This document shows, piece by piece, positions 33,461 through 42,650 of a stretch of DNA of 64,000 nt (its first letter is position 1; every line of letters begins with the position of its first letter). A program made the translations under genes and the position numbers. The DNA lies in NCBI RefSeq assembly GCF_040096225.1, contig NZ_JBBMFC010000016.1, positions 19,965 through 83,964 of the forward strand, in the 5' to 3' direction. The notes under the pieces were generated by a model. The model was not told the DNA's origin. It searched no databases and worked only from the letters and a program-made list of their open reading frames with translations. Source of the stretch: Hominiventricola aquisgranensis. Its GTDB lineage: Bacteria > Bacillota > Clostridia > Lachnospirales > Lachnospiraceae.

Positions 33461-34246
33461 CTATCTCTGATTAAATCTGGATAAAAACTGTCTGGTCCGC
33501 TCTTCCTGTGTATGACCGAATACCTGATCCGGTGTACCCTGTTCCACAATAAATCCATTATCCATAAATACGACCTGATTGGCCACATCTCTGGCAAATG
33601 CCATCTCATGGGTAACGATGATCATGGTCATCTTCTGATCTGCCAGTCCTTTGATGACCTTCAGGACTTCACCGGTCAGCTCCGGATCCAGCGCGGAAGT
33701 CGGCTCATCAAAGCACAGAATATCAGGGCGAAGGGCCAGGGCACGGGCAATCGCCACACGCTGACACTGTCCGCCGGACAACTGATGGGGATAATTACCC
33801 ATCCGGTCAGCAAGTCCCATATCTTTCAACAGCTCCACGGCCTGTCCTTCAATCTCGTCGTGGATCTCTTTCTTTCTCACTTTATAATCCGGCTGTTCCT
33901 TCTCCAGCAGTTCCTTGGCCAGCATAACATTTTCCAGTGCTGTATACTGCGGAAACAGGTTAAATGACTGGAACACCAGTCCAAAATGCAGCCGCTTCTT
34001 ACGGATCTCTGCTTCCTGCGTGGAGGACTTCTGTGCAGCGTCAAACAAAGTCTCTCCGTTGACCTTGATAATTCCACCATCTGGTCTCTCCAGGAAATTC
34101 AGGCAGCGAAGCAGTGTCGTCTTACCGCTTCCTGAAGAACCGATGATAGAGAGCACCTGGCTCTTCTCCAGAGAAAAGCTGATGTCCTTGAGCACTTCCG
34201 TGCCTTCAAATGATTTGCAAATATGTTCTACTTCCAGAATTGGCAT
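33461..34246 (-). CDS. polar amino-acid ABC transporter ATPase (GlnQ type)
   Basis: 261 residues. Walker A GSSGSGKTT, signature LSGGQCQRVAIARAL (Cys in place of the usual Gln), Walker B ILCFDEPTSALDPELT and H-loop VTHEMAFARDVA are all of the PAAT type. Sixteen bases separate it from the permease gene. Energises import of a polar amino acid such as glutamine or cystine; the sequence does not settle which. Confidence 0.93.
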   Translation of the reverse strand: MPILEVEHICKSFEGTEVLKDISFSLEKSQVLSIIGSSGSGKTTLLRCLNFLERPDGGIIKVNGETLFDAAQKSSTQEAEIRKKRLHFGLVFQSFNLFPQYTALENVMLAKELLEKEQPDYKVRKKEIHDEIEGQAVELLKDMGLADRMGNYPHQLSGGQCQRVAIARALALRPDILCFDEPTSALDPELTGEVLKVIKGLADQKMTMIIVTHEMAFARDVANQVVFMDNGFIVEQGTPDQVFGHTQEERTRQFLSRFNQR

Positions 34247-34261
34247 CTTCTTCTCCCTCCC

Positions 34262-34948
34262 TTACCTGAAATAATCCAGTTTTTTCTCAAGCTGTCCTAA
34301 CAGAACGGTCAGAACACCATTGAAGATCAGATAATAAACTGCCGTGAAGAACAGCGGCCAGATGGCTCCTGAGATTCCCTGGGAACCTTTCATGAAAGCC
34401 TGTCCTGCCCAGATGATCTCCTGCAGTGCGATAATACGTGCCAGTGAGGTATCCTTTACCAGCGTGATGATCTCATTGGACATGGGCGGAACGATCCGCT
34501 TGATCATCTGCAGTAAGGTTACCTTAAAGAAAATCTGTGCTTTGGTCATGCCAAGCACCAGTCCTGCTTCTTCCTGTCCCTTCGGCACACTCTGGATCCC
34601 CCCACGGTAGATCTCAGAAAAATAGCAGGCATAGTTAAAAATAAAGGATACAGCAGCCGCCATAAAACGTCCGGTCTCTCCGCCGCCCCAGATCGTCTTT
34701 CCAAGAACCAGCCCTGGGAAATAATAGATGATCAGAAGCTGGATCATCAGCGGCGTACCACGCACGATCCATACGATCACTTTGGTAAAATAACTCAGCG
34801 GCTTAAACTGTGACATAGAACCGAATGCAATAATAAGTCCCAGCGGGAACGCGCCGATCAGCGTCACCAAAAATAACCTTAAAGTCTGTAAAAAGCCGAT
34901 GTTCAGTGAATGAACAACGATCGGCATCTGTTGTAATATCAGTTCCAT
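34262..34948 (-). CDS. polar amino-acid ABC transporter permease (HisM/GlnP type)
   Basis: 228 residues with four to five helices. The family N-terminus appears as GFLQTLRLFLVTLIGAFPLG and the coupling loop as GMTKAQIFFKVTLLQMIKRI followed by VPPMSNEIITLVKDTSL. Single permease of the transporter, thus probably a homodimer. Middle gene of binding protein-permease-ATPase. Confidence 0.93.
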   Translation of the reverse strand: MELILQQMPIVVHSLNIGFLQTLRLFLVTLIGAFPLGLIIAFGSMSQFKPLSYFTKVIVWIVRGTPLMIQLLIIYYFPGLVLGKTIWGGGETGRFMAAAVSFIFNYACYFSEIYRGGIQSVPKGQEEAGLVLGMTKAQIFFKVTLLQMIKRIVPPMSNEIITLVKDTSLARIIALQEIIWAGQAFMKGSQGISGAIWPLFFTAVYYLIFNGVLTVLLGQLEKKLDYFR

Positions 34949-34989
34949 GTAAATCCTTCTCCTATTTCTCTTGTTTATTACGCACGAAA

Positions 34990-35025
34990 GCAGTGCAGTT
35001 TTCGCTTACGTTCCGACTGCACTGC
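34990..35025 (-). terminator. intercistronic hairpin after the amino-acid binding-protein gene
   Basis: GCAGTGCAG and CTGCACTGC pair perfectly around an 18-base loop, 32 bases beyond the stop of the binding-protein gene. There is no T-run, so it is more likely a 3'-end stabiliser that raises binding-protein levels over permease. Confidence 0.65.
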
Positions 35026-35057
35026 CATAATGGTTTTCATTTCTTTTCAAACAGAAC

Positions 35058-35939
35058 TTATTTGATAAGTGCTGCCTGTACTCCATAGGTCTCTGCAACC
35101 TTCTCCATACTACCATCCTCAAGGCTGGTTGTAAAGTAATCATTGAGTGCTGCTGCAAGATCGGAGCCTTTACGGAAGCCTACACCATACTCCTCGCTGT
35201 TCAGGCCGATGGTGTAAGTCAGATCTGCATATCCGGTTCCCTCACCGATCATGGCACCTGCCATCAGTGAATCGATGACTGCTGCATCAGAGCTCTTGGA
35301 AGCAACCTCCATCAGAGCATCTGCCTGAGAAGATACCGGTGTGTAGTTCAGGCCCAGAGCGCTTACCTCAGCCTCTCCTGCACTTCCTGCTTCTACTGCG
35401 AAGCTTAAGTCTTTGAGACTCTCTTCATCCTGATACTGATCAGCTACATCAGCCGGAACAACAACTACCTGTGCATTGTTAAGATATGCATTGGTGCACT
35501 CCATAGCACTGGTAACTTCGTCTGTCAGAGTCATTCCGTTCCATACACAGTCGATGGTCTTTCCTTCAAGCTCCAGGATCTTGTTATCCCAGTCGATTAC
35601 CTGGAACTCAGCAGTTACACCAAGGCTCTCTGCGAATGCTTTTGCCATAGCAGCATCGAATCCGATCCACTCGCCATTCTCATCTTTGTAATCCATCGGC
35701 TCAAACTCGGTAATACCAACTACCAGAGTTCCTTTTTCTTTTACATATGCAAGATCGCTCTTAGCATCTGCTGCTGTGTCTTCTGCTGCCTCTGCAGTAT
35801 CTTCTGTTGCCTCTGCATCTGCTGCTGTATCCTCTGCTGCTGCATCAGTTGATGCGGATGTATCTGCGCTGCTTCCACAACCGGTCACCATTGCTGCGGT
35901 CATGGCTCCTACTAACATAAGTGCTACTAACTTTTTCAT
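35058..35939 (-). CDS. amino-acid ABC transporter substrate-binding lipoprotein
   Basis: 293 residues. Lipoprotein signal MKKLVALMLVGAMTAAMVTG with Cys21, then an Ala/Glu/Asp/Thr-rich linker of about 35 residues, then an SBP family 3 domain (LVVGITEFEPMDYKDENGEW, IGFDAAMAKAFAESLG, VWNGMTLTDE). It captures the amino acid outside the membrane and hands it to the adjacent permease. GGAGGA precedes the ATG. First gene of the operon. Confidence 0.94.
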   Translation of the reverse strand: MKKLVALMLVGAMTAAMVTGCGSSADTSASTDAAAEDTAADAEATEDTAEAAEDTAADAKSDLAYVKEKGTLVVGITEFEPMDYKDENGEWIGFDAAMAKAFAESLGVTAEFQVIDWDNKILELEGKTIDCVWNGMTLTDEVTSAMECTNAYLNNAQVVVVPADVADQYQDEESLKDLSFAVEAGSAGEAEVSALGLNYTPVSSQADALMEVASKSSDAAVIDSLMAGAMIGEGTGYADLTYTIGLNSEEYGVGFRKGSDLAAALNDYFTTSLEDGSMEKVAETYGVQAALIK

Positions 35940-36008
35940 AATAGATCCTCCTGTTGATCGTTTTGTATGCTACCACTCTACCATGGTAAAGCAATCAAAT
36001 ATGAATGA

Positions 36009-36037
36009 ATTATAGCAAGCACTTCTATAATTGTCAA
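36009..36037 (-). promoter_or_regulatory. consensus promoter of the amino-acid ABC operon
   Basis: Perfect TTGACA (36032-36037), a 17-base spacer and perfect TATAAT (36009-36014) on the minus strand. The -35 overlaps the end of the TPR-like gene. The leader holds a short ACCATGGT palindrome of unknown use. Confidence 0.88.
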
Positions 36038-36753
36038 CCAGTTTTTTGACGACTTCTGTAATCTTCTTCCCAGCGAAGCAGTTTTTTCTGAGGATCCGTG
36101 TCATCTGCCTCCGGTGTGCGCGCTTTCTTTCCGTTTCCCGGACGTTTTCCTGCTGCCAGCTGTTCTGCCAGCTCCCTGTATTTTCTTGTATCTTCATGAG
36201 GAGCGAACTGCATGGACGTTTCAAAGCACTCCACTGCCCGTTCAAACAGGAACTGCCGCACATAGCAGATCCCCAGATTGTTCCACACTGCCGCATAGAA
36301 CTCTACGCCAAGCCGGGTATTCTGATGCATCCGCAGGATTCTTCGATACTCTTCCGCTGCCGCCCATTCGTTGCGGCTGTTCAGAAGTCCGTCCGCCCGG
36401 AGCTTTAAGCGCTCCTGTTCCTGCATAGTACCGAGGCTCTTCAGCTGCTCCCCCAGCTCTGCCAGTTCCTGATTGGTAAACAGATCCACTGCTCCCACAA
36501 TGGAGATCACCAGATTCTGAAAGTTCGTCCCGGACTCCTTCCCATTGCGAATCCTTCTGGCAAGCTCTGAGGAACCGATCTCTTCCTCCAGCCAGCGGCA
36601 CAGACGGTCATCGAACATCTGCGGCTCTGCCAGACAGATATTGTGATACAAAAACCATGCCAGTTCTTCCAGACTGTACATATTAAGACCCGCCTGTTCC
36701 AGAAAATACGGTGTCTTTGCCCTGCGGTATTTACAGATCGTTACCAGTGCCAT
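36034..36753 (-). CDS. TPR-like protein of unknown function in the DUF5716/5717 operon
   Basis: 239 soluble residues. The middle (about 115-200: GLLNSRNEWAAAEEYRRILR, AAVWNNLGICYVRQFLFERA, VECFETSMQFAP) reads as two to three tetratricopeptide-like helical repeats. The C-terminal 40 residues are charged and probably disordered (GKRPGNGKKARTPEADDTDP). No signal peptide or membrane segment. Its start overlaps the DUF5716 gene by 23 bases, which indicates translational coupling. I do not recognise a named family; the context suggests a scaffold or adaptor for its two partners. Confidence 0.7.
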   Translation of the reverse strand: MALVTICKYRRAKTPYFLEQAGLNMYSLEELAWFLYHNICLAEPQMFDDRLCRWLEEEIGSSELARRIRNGKESGTNFQNLVISIVGAVDLFTNQELAELGEQLKSLGTMQEQERLKLRADGLLNSRNEWAAAEEYRRILRMHQNTRLGVEFYAAVWNNLGICYVRQFLFERAVECFETSMQFAPHEDTRKYRELAEQLAAGKRPGNGKKARTPEADDTDPQKKLLRWEEDYRSRQKTG

Positions 36754-37843
36754 GACCGTCCTCCTGTTCTTCCATCAAAAATGATTCCTTCCAGTACAGA
36801 TCTGACGCGGGGTACAACTCGCCGAAGCCCAGGTCTGTCACCTTCACCTCACAGCGGTACCGGTCTGTAAAATGCGCCTCGACCAGTACTCTGGAAGCTC
36901 CATCCGGTCTTGCAGGCAGATCCGTCAGCTGGAACCGCTTTCTCACCGGATCTCCACCCATCATGGACTGAAAGTAAAATTCTAAAATATGATCTTCTCC
37001 CCGCAGCAGCATTTCTGTGTGACAGCCCGCATCGTACCAGCTGCATCCGGCACTGATCAGCGTGTAGATCACTTCTTTTCCATTTTTGATGCTGCGGATC
37101 CCCACATTGTGAAGCAGCGTCTGTTCATTTAAAAATAAATACTTTTTCTTTCCGCTCTGATCCCCCGCTGCTGCACAGGCACCTCTGGCATGAATCTGTT
37201 CCGCCAGAAAGACTCTCCGGTGAAAACAGATCTCTTCCCGGCTTTTCTTATAATCTCTGGCATTAAAATCTGTTCCCGCCAGAAAGACTGCCGACACCGG
37301 GCCACCTCCAAACCGCTCTTTGGCCAGCTGTGCCAGCTTTTCGTCCCGGCTTCCTTCCAGAAGAGTTCCCACATGCCAGTATTCCGGCTCTCCAGCCTTC
37401 ACAAGCATGGGCATGGCCCGTCGGTTCACTTCCAGCCATGTAGCCTTGATCTCATCTGTGTCAAATTCCAGAAGCCAGACCCGGTGCTGCCAGATGTCCG
37501 GTGTCTGCTCCATCACAAAGGACACCAGGCTCTGGGTCTCGCTTAAGATCTGTAGCTGCTCTCTTAAAAATCCTGCTTCACAGGCTTCCTGCATATACTG
37601 CTCAATCGTCTCCTTCTCCATATCCGGAAGGACCAGAGATACCTGCATCTCTTCCTTGACAGCAAAGCGCTTCAGCGCGGACAGCACCTTCCGAAAGCAG
37701 GCACACCGGCCTGTCTGTCCTGTGAAATCAAGGGGCAGCGGCTGAGCCTCTTTCATCTGTATCGACTGATAGCAGACCTTTGGATATTCTTCCCGGTAAT
37801 CCACTCCCACTGCCAGCGGATTCCGTCCACTTGTTATCTTCAT
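36731..37843 (-). CDS. DUF5716-like protein, possible actin/Hsp70-fold ATPase homologue
   Basis: 370 soluble residues. By memory this matches the Lachnospiraceae family DUF5716. The N-terminus LAVGVDYREEYPKVCYQS resembles the phosphate-1 loop strand of ASKHA proteins, LLEFDTDEIKATWLEV a phosphate-2 strand, and VSAVFLAGTDFN an adenosine-motif strand. Crucial glycines are not fully kept, so ATP binding is uncertain. The C-terminal 100 residues look beta-rich (HILEFYFQSMMGGD, GASRVLVEAHFTDRYRCEVK). It lies 15 bases after DUF5717 and overlaps the TPR-like gene. Function unknown. Confidence 0.65.
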   Translation of the reverse strand: MKITSGRNPLAVGVDYREEYPKVCYQSIQMKEAQPLPLDFTGQTGRCACFRKVLSALKRFAVKEEMQVSLVLPDMEKETIEQYMQEACEAGFLREQLQILSETQSLVSFVMEQTPDIWQHRVWLLEFDTDEIKATWLEVNRRAMPMLVKAGEPEYWHVGTLLEGSRDEKLAQLAKERFGGGPVSAVFLAGTDFNARDYKKSREEICFHRRVFLAEQIHARGACAAAGDQSGKKKYLFLNEQTLLHNVGIRSIKNGKEVIYTLISAGCSWYDAGCHTEMLLRGEDHILEFYFQSMMGGDPVRKRFQLTDLPARPDGASRVLVEAHFTDRYRCEVKVTDLGFGELYPASDLYWKESFLMEEQEDGHGTGNDL

Positions 37844-37858
37844 CGCTCTCTTCCTCCG

Positions 37859-40800
37859 CTACCTTGCCCGAAATCCATCCTGCGTGATCTCCAGCAGCTC
37901 TTCATATTCTGCCATCATCCGGCGCAGTGCCTTTTCCTGATGAAGGTCCAATGCCCTCTGCATCCGGCACAGTCTCTCATAACGGGTCTTATTGTCTTCG
38001 CAGTCCTGTTGCTGTTCCAGCGTCTTTGATACGGTGGAGACCACGGTTCCATCCGGCTTCTCCTCCGTGAAAAACCAGGTCAGCCGTTCCCCGTAGAACA
38101 ATGGGAAGGATTTTACAAAGATACCTCCGCAGACCGGGAACAATTGTACCGTCATATAATCAAAGGTCCGCTTTCCATGATATTCCAGCACATAATGAAG
38201 GATCACCTTGTGAGACGGATCACAACGATACTCCAGGACTGTCCTTGCATCCTGATACTCAATCTCATCGGTCAGCGGAACCAGCTGATCCATAAACGCA
38301 AACCGTGTCCGCCGGATAGCCGGTTCCTTCAGAAGTCTTCCCGCCAGCCGTTTCTGAGCATCCGTCAGAAGCAGAAGTGCCGAATACTGTCTGAGCACCG
38401 ACAGCTCTGCCACCGTGCACAGATGGTCCTCCCACATAAGATGGTGTTCCAGACTTTGGAAAAATCCTTCCGGCACCGGCTCATTTTTCACAAAATCCTT
38501 CCAGCTCATATAATTCAGCCAGGCGCTGATCATGACCGGATCTCCACCTCGGTCATCCACCTGCTGAAATACCGGGAACACCTCTTCTGTCATATGCTCC
38601 GTAAACAGGGACTGTGCAAGTAAAGTATCCTCCAGCTCCGGCAATACCAATCCAAACTGGTCTGCCGCTTTCCACAATCTCAGAAGCTCTTCTGTATTTC
38701 CCTTAAGCTCCTCTGCCAGAAGTGCCACGATCTTCTCTGTATAAACACCTTTTCTAAACACCTCTCTGGCAAATGGCCGCAGGTGCTCTTTGGTATCTCT
38801 CTCATCACTGAGCAGACGCTGAAGAAGTTTTAACAGAGAACGGGGATCTACAAGCTTACATCCTGTCTCTTTCAGAAGAGCATACGCCTCTTCATCCTTT
38901 CTCACATAGATCAGGATCTCCAGATAGGCAGCCTGATCTTCTCTGGAAAGCTTTTCCGGATGCTCAATGACCAGCCGCTCGTCCAGTTCTTTTCCAGGCT
39001 CCAGTCTCCGGTGACGCTTCTCATAGTCCAGAACTTTAAGCTTCAGCTGCTGCGCATATGTTTCACTCAAGCCCTGATCTTCCAGAAGCCGATAAGCAGC
39101 ATCCACATTATCATGGGTCAGACGGCCTTCCACTCCGCCCTCCACCAGATAGATGTTCAGCCCCCGGTTATTTTTCAGACGCATAAGACACATCTGCAGA
39201 AACCGCGGCTCGATCATCAACCGTTTCAGGTTATATTTTACTGTTCCCACATGCTCACGACCCGCCTCATCGATCAGAACGACCTTCGCCCGGGGCGTAT
39301 AGACCTGTACCTGGGCAGTCCCGTTCTGTAAAGGCACGATCTGAGGGCGCTCCAGCTGCGCATGCACTACTTTTATCTGACGGATCCTCCGATCCTCACA
39401 GGTGACCTTTCTGGTAAATAAAAGCTCCGCCACTGCCGTCAGCTCTTCATTGTCCAGTGTCTCCGGCAGCAGACACCTTCCATACAGCCACGCCAGTTCT
39501 TCATTGATCCGACGCTCCTTGACCTGTTGAAGCAGAAATTCCTGCATCTTTTTTCTGTGCTCCTCGTACTCCGGCCTGCGGATAGCTCCGAATCGCACCA
39601 GATTGCTGTAGAACACAGTCTTCTGACGGCTGGTCAATGTGTTGTGATATTCAAAATACAACAGAATCTGCCGCGGAAGCAGCTTGTCATAGTCCTCCGG
39701 CAGAGAATAAATAAAATACTCATAGAGATTGGTGATCTTGGCATCCAGCTCCACGCCTTTTTCGTACCAGCCAAAAGCTTCCTTGTCTGTCCGATGCCCG
39801 CGGATGTAGACCGCACACACAGCTCCCACGGTCTCTTTACAGGGTTCCTTCTGATAACATCCCTTCAACAGACGCACAGCCAACGGAGACCAGCGCTTCA
39901 GCCTTACAGCCTGTCCTGCCGCCAGCAATGCGATCTGGGAAGTCAGAAGCCCATGTTCCGATGCCCATGCACAGATCTGCAGGACAAATCCATCCAGCCC
40001 CTGAAACAATGCTGCATCCTCACTCAACAGATTCCATGCTTCCAGATACAGAAGACGGTGCCTGGTACCCATCCGATACTGACGCTCCAGGATCCGATAA
40101 CGGGTTCTCTTGTCTCTTAACAGTTCCGGATCCAGCTTCAGCAGAAAATATGTGAGCATCCAGTCTTCCGGGTATTTCTGGTAGAGTTTCCGAAGTTGGA
40201 CTACCGCCTGTTCCGTCACCTGACCGTCTTTTCGATAAATGCTGTTCACATAGAGATAGAGTTCCTTCGTTCTCACATCCCGCTGCTGAAACAGTCTGGT
40301 CTTCTCATATTTGCGAAGGATCCAGCCGGCTTCCTCCTGACGGTTCTCAAGCCCCATCACCCATGCATTCAGAAGCATCCATGCAGAATGATCCGGATCC
40401 AGCTCCAGCAATGTATCCACATGAGTCCGGAACTCTTTTACCGCATCCTTCCGGCTACAGGTATGAAGCTCTGATTTTTCCATACAAAGCTGAAGACCCG
40501 CCAGTGCCTGCTCCCGCTTTCTCTTTAACAGCCATGCTTCACTGCGCCCTTTGCCCCTGCAAGGCTTCTCCTGCGCATTTTCTTCCGGCTCCTCAGTCTC
40601 TTCCGGCAGTGACAGATCTTCCAGATTCTCCACCGCAGGCTCCTGGGAACGGATCCTTATGGTAACCGGAATCTCATATTCTCCCGCATTGGATTCGATC
40701 CAGAGAGATTCTGTAAAGGTCTCTCCCGGCCGCAGATGCTCTGCATAATACGTATATTCCAGCCTTGCGGCTCTTCCAAAGAACGAGGACTTCTGAAAAG

Positions 40801-40987
40801 TCAGCCCTGGCACCCGGCTGAAGATCATGCCCTTCACCCGTCTCTCGTCCTGAGAGCTGACGATCAGATCCCCTTTGACTCCTTTTCCCGGATCCAGCTC
40901 AATCTCGATCCGCTCCGGCTCTGTGGTCAGCCGCACTTGGTCGTATGAAAATATTCCATTAGAAAAATCAATGATCTTCTCTTTCAT
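37859..40987 (-). CDS. DUF5717-like giant protein of unknown function
   Basis: 1042 residues without signal peptide or membrane helix. Residues 1-120 form a beta-sandwich-like domain (KEKIIDFSNGIFSYDQVRLT, then ETFTESLWIESNAGEYEIPV). An acidic linker with about ten Glu (125-145) follows. Residues 150-850 are a long helical, TPR-like solenoid (for example LELDPDHSAWMLLNAWVMGL). The last 150 residues turn beta-rich (HKVILHYVLEYHGKRTFDYM, GERLTWFFTEEKPDGTVVST), ending in a charged helix. By memory this is DUF5717, found in Lachnospiraceae. It heads an operon with the DUF5716-like and TPR-like genes. Function unknown. Confidence 0.7.
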   Translation of the reverse strand: MKEKIIDFSNGIFSYDQVRLTTEPERIEIELDPGKGVKGDLIVSSQDERRVKGMIFSRVPGLTFQKSSFFGRAARLEYTYYAEHLRPGETFTESLWIESNAGEYEIPVTIRIRSQEPAVENLEDLSLPEETEEPEENAQEKPCRGKGRSEAWLLKRKREQALAGLQLCMEKSELHTCSRKDAVKEFRTHVDTLLELDPDHSAWMLLNAWVMGLENRQEEAGWILRKYEKTRLFQQRDVRTKELYLYVNSIYRKDGQVTEQAVVQLRKLYQKYPEDWMLTYFLLKLDPELLRDKRTRYRILERQYRMGTRHRLLYLEAWNLLSEDAALFQGLDGFVLQICAWASEHGLLTSQIALLAAGQAVRLKRWSPLAVRLLKGCYQKEPCKETVGAVCAVYIRGHRTDKEAFGWYEKGVELDAKITNLYEYFIYSLPEDYDKLLPRQILLYFEYHNTLTSRQKTVFYSNLVRFGAIRRPEYEEHRKKMQEFLLQQVKERRINEELAWLYGRCLLPETLDNEELTAVAELLFTRKVTCEDRRIRQIKVVHAQLERPQIVPLQNGTAQVQVYTPRAKVVLIDEAGREHVGTVKYNLKRLMIEPRFLQMCLMRLKNNRGLNIYLVEGGVEGRLTHDNVDAAYRLLEDQGLSETYAQQLKLKVLDYEKRHRRLEPGKELDERLVIEHPEKLSREDQAAYLEILIYVRKDEEAYALLKETGCKLVDPRSLLKLLQRLLSDERDTKEHLRPFAREVFRKGVYTEKIVALLAEELKGNTEELLRLWKAADQFGLVLPELEDTLLAQSLFTEHMTEEVFPVFQQVDDRGGDPVMISAWLNYMSWKDFVKNEPVPEGFFQSLEHHLMWEDHLCTVAELSVLRQYSALLLLTDAQKRLAGRLLKEPAIRRTRFAFMDQLVPLTDEIEYQDARTVLEYRCDPSHKVILHYVLEYHGKRTFDYMTVQLFPVCGGIFVKSFPLFYGERLTWFFTEEKPDGTVVSTVSKTLEQQQDCEDNKTRYERLCRMQRALDLHQEKALRRMMAEYEELLEITQDGFRAR

Positions 40988-41043
40988 GTGTCCCCCGTTG
41001 CAAATTTGCTTACTTCGTGTGATAATGAGGATATCTGATTATT

Positions 41044-41073
41044 ATTATAACACCCATGGTTTATCTTTCGCAA
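41044..41073 (-). promoter_or_regulatory. promoter of the DUF5717 operon
   Basis: Minus-strand -10 TATAAT (41044-41049) with -35 TTGCGA (41068-41073) at 18 bases. It lies in the 120-base divergent region shared with the aminotransferase gene, next to two CCATGG motifs. Confidence 0.55.
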
Positions 41074-41107
41074 CCATGGCAGAGACTAACGCAAAGGAAA
41101 TAAGATT

Positions 41108-42229
41108 ATGAGTACAAGCATGGAACAGAAAATAGAAGGAAAAGAACATTTTCATGGCAGTGACCTGGAAAAAATCGAGAAATATTTTGGCATTCCAAAG
41201 GAAAAGATCACCGGATTCGGTGCCAACGTAAATCCACTTGGCATCTCTCCTAAGATGAAAGAAGGACTGGCCACACATCTTGATGTGCTGACTGCGTACC
41301 CGGACCCGGAATATACCGAGTTGCGGAAGCACATCGCCTCTTACGCCGGATGCAAACCAGAGCAGGTACTGGTAGGAAATGGATGTACGGAACTGATCTC
41401 TTTGTTCATCGGTATCCATCATCCGAAGAAAGCACTGGTCGTTTCTCCCACTTATTCCGAATATGAACGGGAATTAAGATTAGTTGGCAGCGAAGTCAAC
41501 TATTATGCATTAAAAGAAGAACTGGATTTCCAGATGGATGTGGATGATTTCTGCCAGACATTAAAAGACGGCACAGAACTTTGCATTATCTGCAATCCGA
41601 ACAATCCCACCTCCACAGCCACCACCCCGGATGACATGAGACAGATCCTGGAGTGCTGCAAGAATCATCACATTTTCCTTATGGTGGATGAGACTTATGC
41701 CGAATTTGCACCGGAAGATACCAGTGTGAGTTCCGTAAATCTCCTGTCAGAATTTGATAACTTTGCGATTCTGCGCGGCATCTCCAAATTCTTCGCCGCT
41801 CCGGGACTTCGTCTCGGCTATGCCATGACATCCGATCTGGAACTGTTGAAAAATATCAAGGAACAGATGAATCCCTGGTCCATCAACAGTCTGGCTGAAC
41901 TGGCAGGCTCCTATATGTTCAATGACTGGGACTATATCCGCCGCACCAGAGACCTGATCTCCTCCGAGCGTGAACGGATCTATCAGGAGCTGCTGACCTG
42001 GAAAACCGTGAAAGTTTACAAACCTTATGCAAATTTCATTCTGGTGAAAATTCTCAAAGAGGGCGTGACCTCTTATGATGTATTTGTCCATGCCATCAAA
42101 AAAGGACTGATGCTCAGAGACTGCTCCACATTCCTCGGAATGGAAGATGAGACCTTCTTCCGGTTCTGCTTTATGATGCCTGATAAAAATACAGAGCTGC
42201 TGGCATGCCTGAAGGAGCTGCTGGGATAA
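41108..42229 (+). CDS. PLP-dependent aminotransferase, HisC/CobD-like
   Basis: 373-residue fold-type I PLP enzyme. It shows GFGANVNPLGISPKMKEGL and YPDPEYTELRKHIASY at the N-terminus, VGNGCTELI for cofactor phosphate binding, IICNPNNPTSTAT with the ring-contacting Asn, FLMVDETYAEF with Asp, and RGISKFFAAPGLRLGY with the Schiff-base Lys. The N-terminal block resembles threonine-phosphate decarboxylase CobD as well as histidinol-phosphate aminotransferase. No histidine or cobalamin genes are nearby, so the substrate is open. AAAGGAA precedes the ATG. One of the few plus-strand genes. Confidence 0.85.
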   Translation: MSTSMEQKIEGKEHFHGSDLEKIEKYFGIPKEKITGFGANVNPLGISPKMKEGLATHLDVLTAYPDPEYTELRKHIASYAGCKPEQVLVGNGCTELISLFIGIHHPKKALVVSPTYSEYERELRLVGSEVNYYALKEELDFQMDVDDFCQTLKDGTELCIICNPNNPTSTATTPDDMRQILECCKNHHIFLMVDETYAEFAPEDTSVSSVNLLSEFDNFAILRGISKFFAAPGLRLGYAMTSDLELLKNIKEQMNPWSINSLAELAGSYMFNDWDYIRRTRDLISSERERIYQELLTWKTVKVYKPYANFILVKILKEGVTSYDVFVHAIKKGLMLRDCSTFLGMEDETFFRFCFMMPDKNTELLACLKELLG

Positions 42230-42271
42230 TCTGGTGAGACTCAGTTTAAGGTATTTCCCCCAATAACATAT

Positions 42272-42513
42272 GATGTGCGAATACTGACATCATATGGAAG
42301 TGTATGAAGTGCAGTTCGGGATATATATAAGCTCGTATGAAGTGTATCGGACAGGAAAGCCCTGCAATATTGGCCGGATATGTACACCTATGGTGTACAT
42401 CCCTGCCAATACAGCAGAACTTCCCTGTCCGCTCCAAGTCATACAGCGCATTATATTATATCCCAAACTGCACTTTATCATTTTCAGCTATATGATGTCC
42501 GCATTCGCACTTC
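42272..42513. repeat. long foldback element, left copy
   Basis: An imperfect inverted repeat with arms of about 115 bases meeting at a three-base loop (ATGTACACC-TAT-GGTGTACAT, centre 42390). Shared blocks from outside inward include GTGCGAAT, GACATCATAT, AAGTGCAGTT, GGGATATA, CGGACAGG, TATTGG and ATGTACACC. Mismatches are scattered, as expected of an old or RNA-level structure. No gene, ribosome site or T-run. A second copy lies 137 bases to the right in opposite orientation. Confidence 0.85.
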
Positions 42514-42650
42514 TTATTTTCTACTTATCCAGCGCAATGCCCTGAACCGTGTCCCACAGGTTTCTTCCCGCTCCTTCAGGCATACCCAGTGCGGCAAGGA
42601 GCTTATTCCTTTTCCGTAAGAGCTTTGTGGTTGCCGGAAGCAGCGATCGA
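42514..42650. other. spacer between the two foldback elements
   Basis: 137 bases without a credible gene. It contains short imperfect stems (CTCCTT/AAGGAG near 42571-42601) and ends in CAGCGATCGAGACACAGGG, where the right element begins. No promoter with both hexamers was seen on either strand. Confidence 0.4.

Noticed and set aside
34990..35025. Full intrinsic terminator after the amino-acid binding-protein gene
   Set aside because: The stem is perfect but there is no T-run, and the permease and ATPase genes downstream have no promoter of their own that I can see; recorded as an intercistronic hairpin.
39527..40120. Plus-strand frames inside the DUF5717 gene and other long genes
   Set aside because: No ribosome sites, no recognisable domains, and fully covered by long genes with good start sites on the minus strand.
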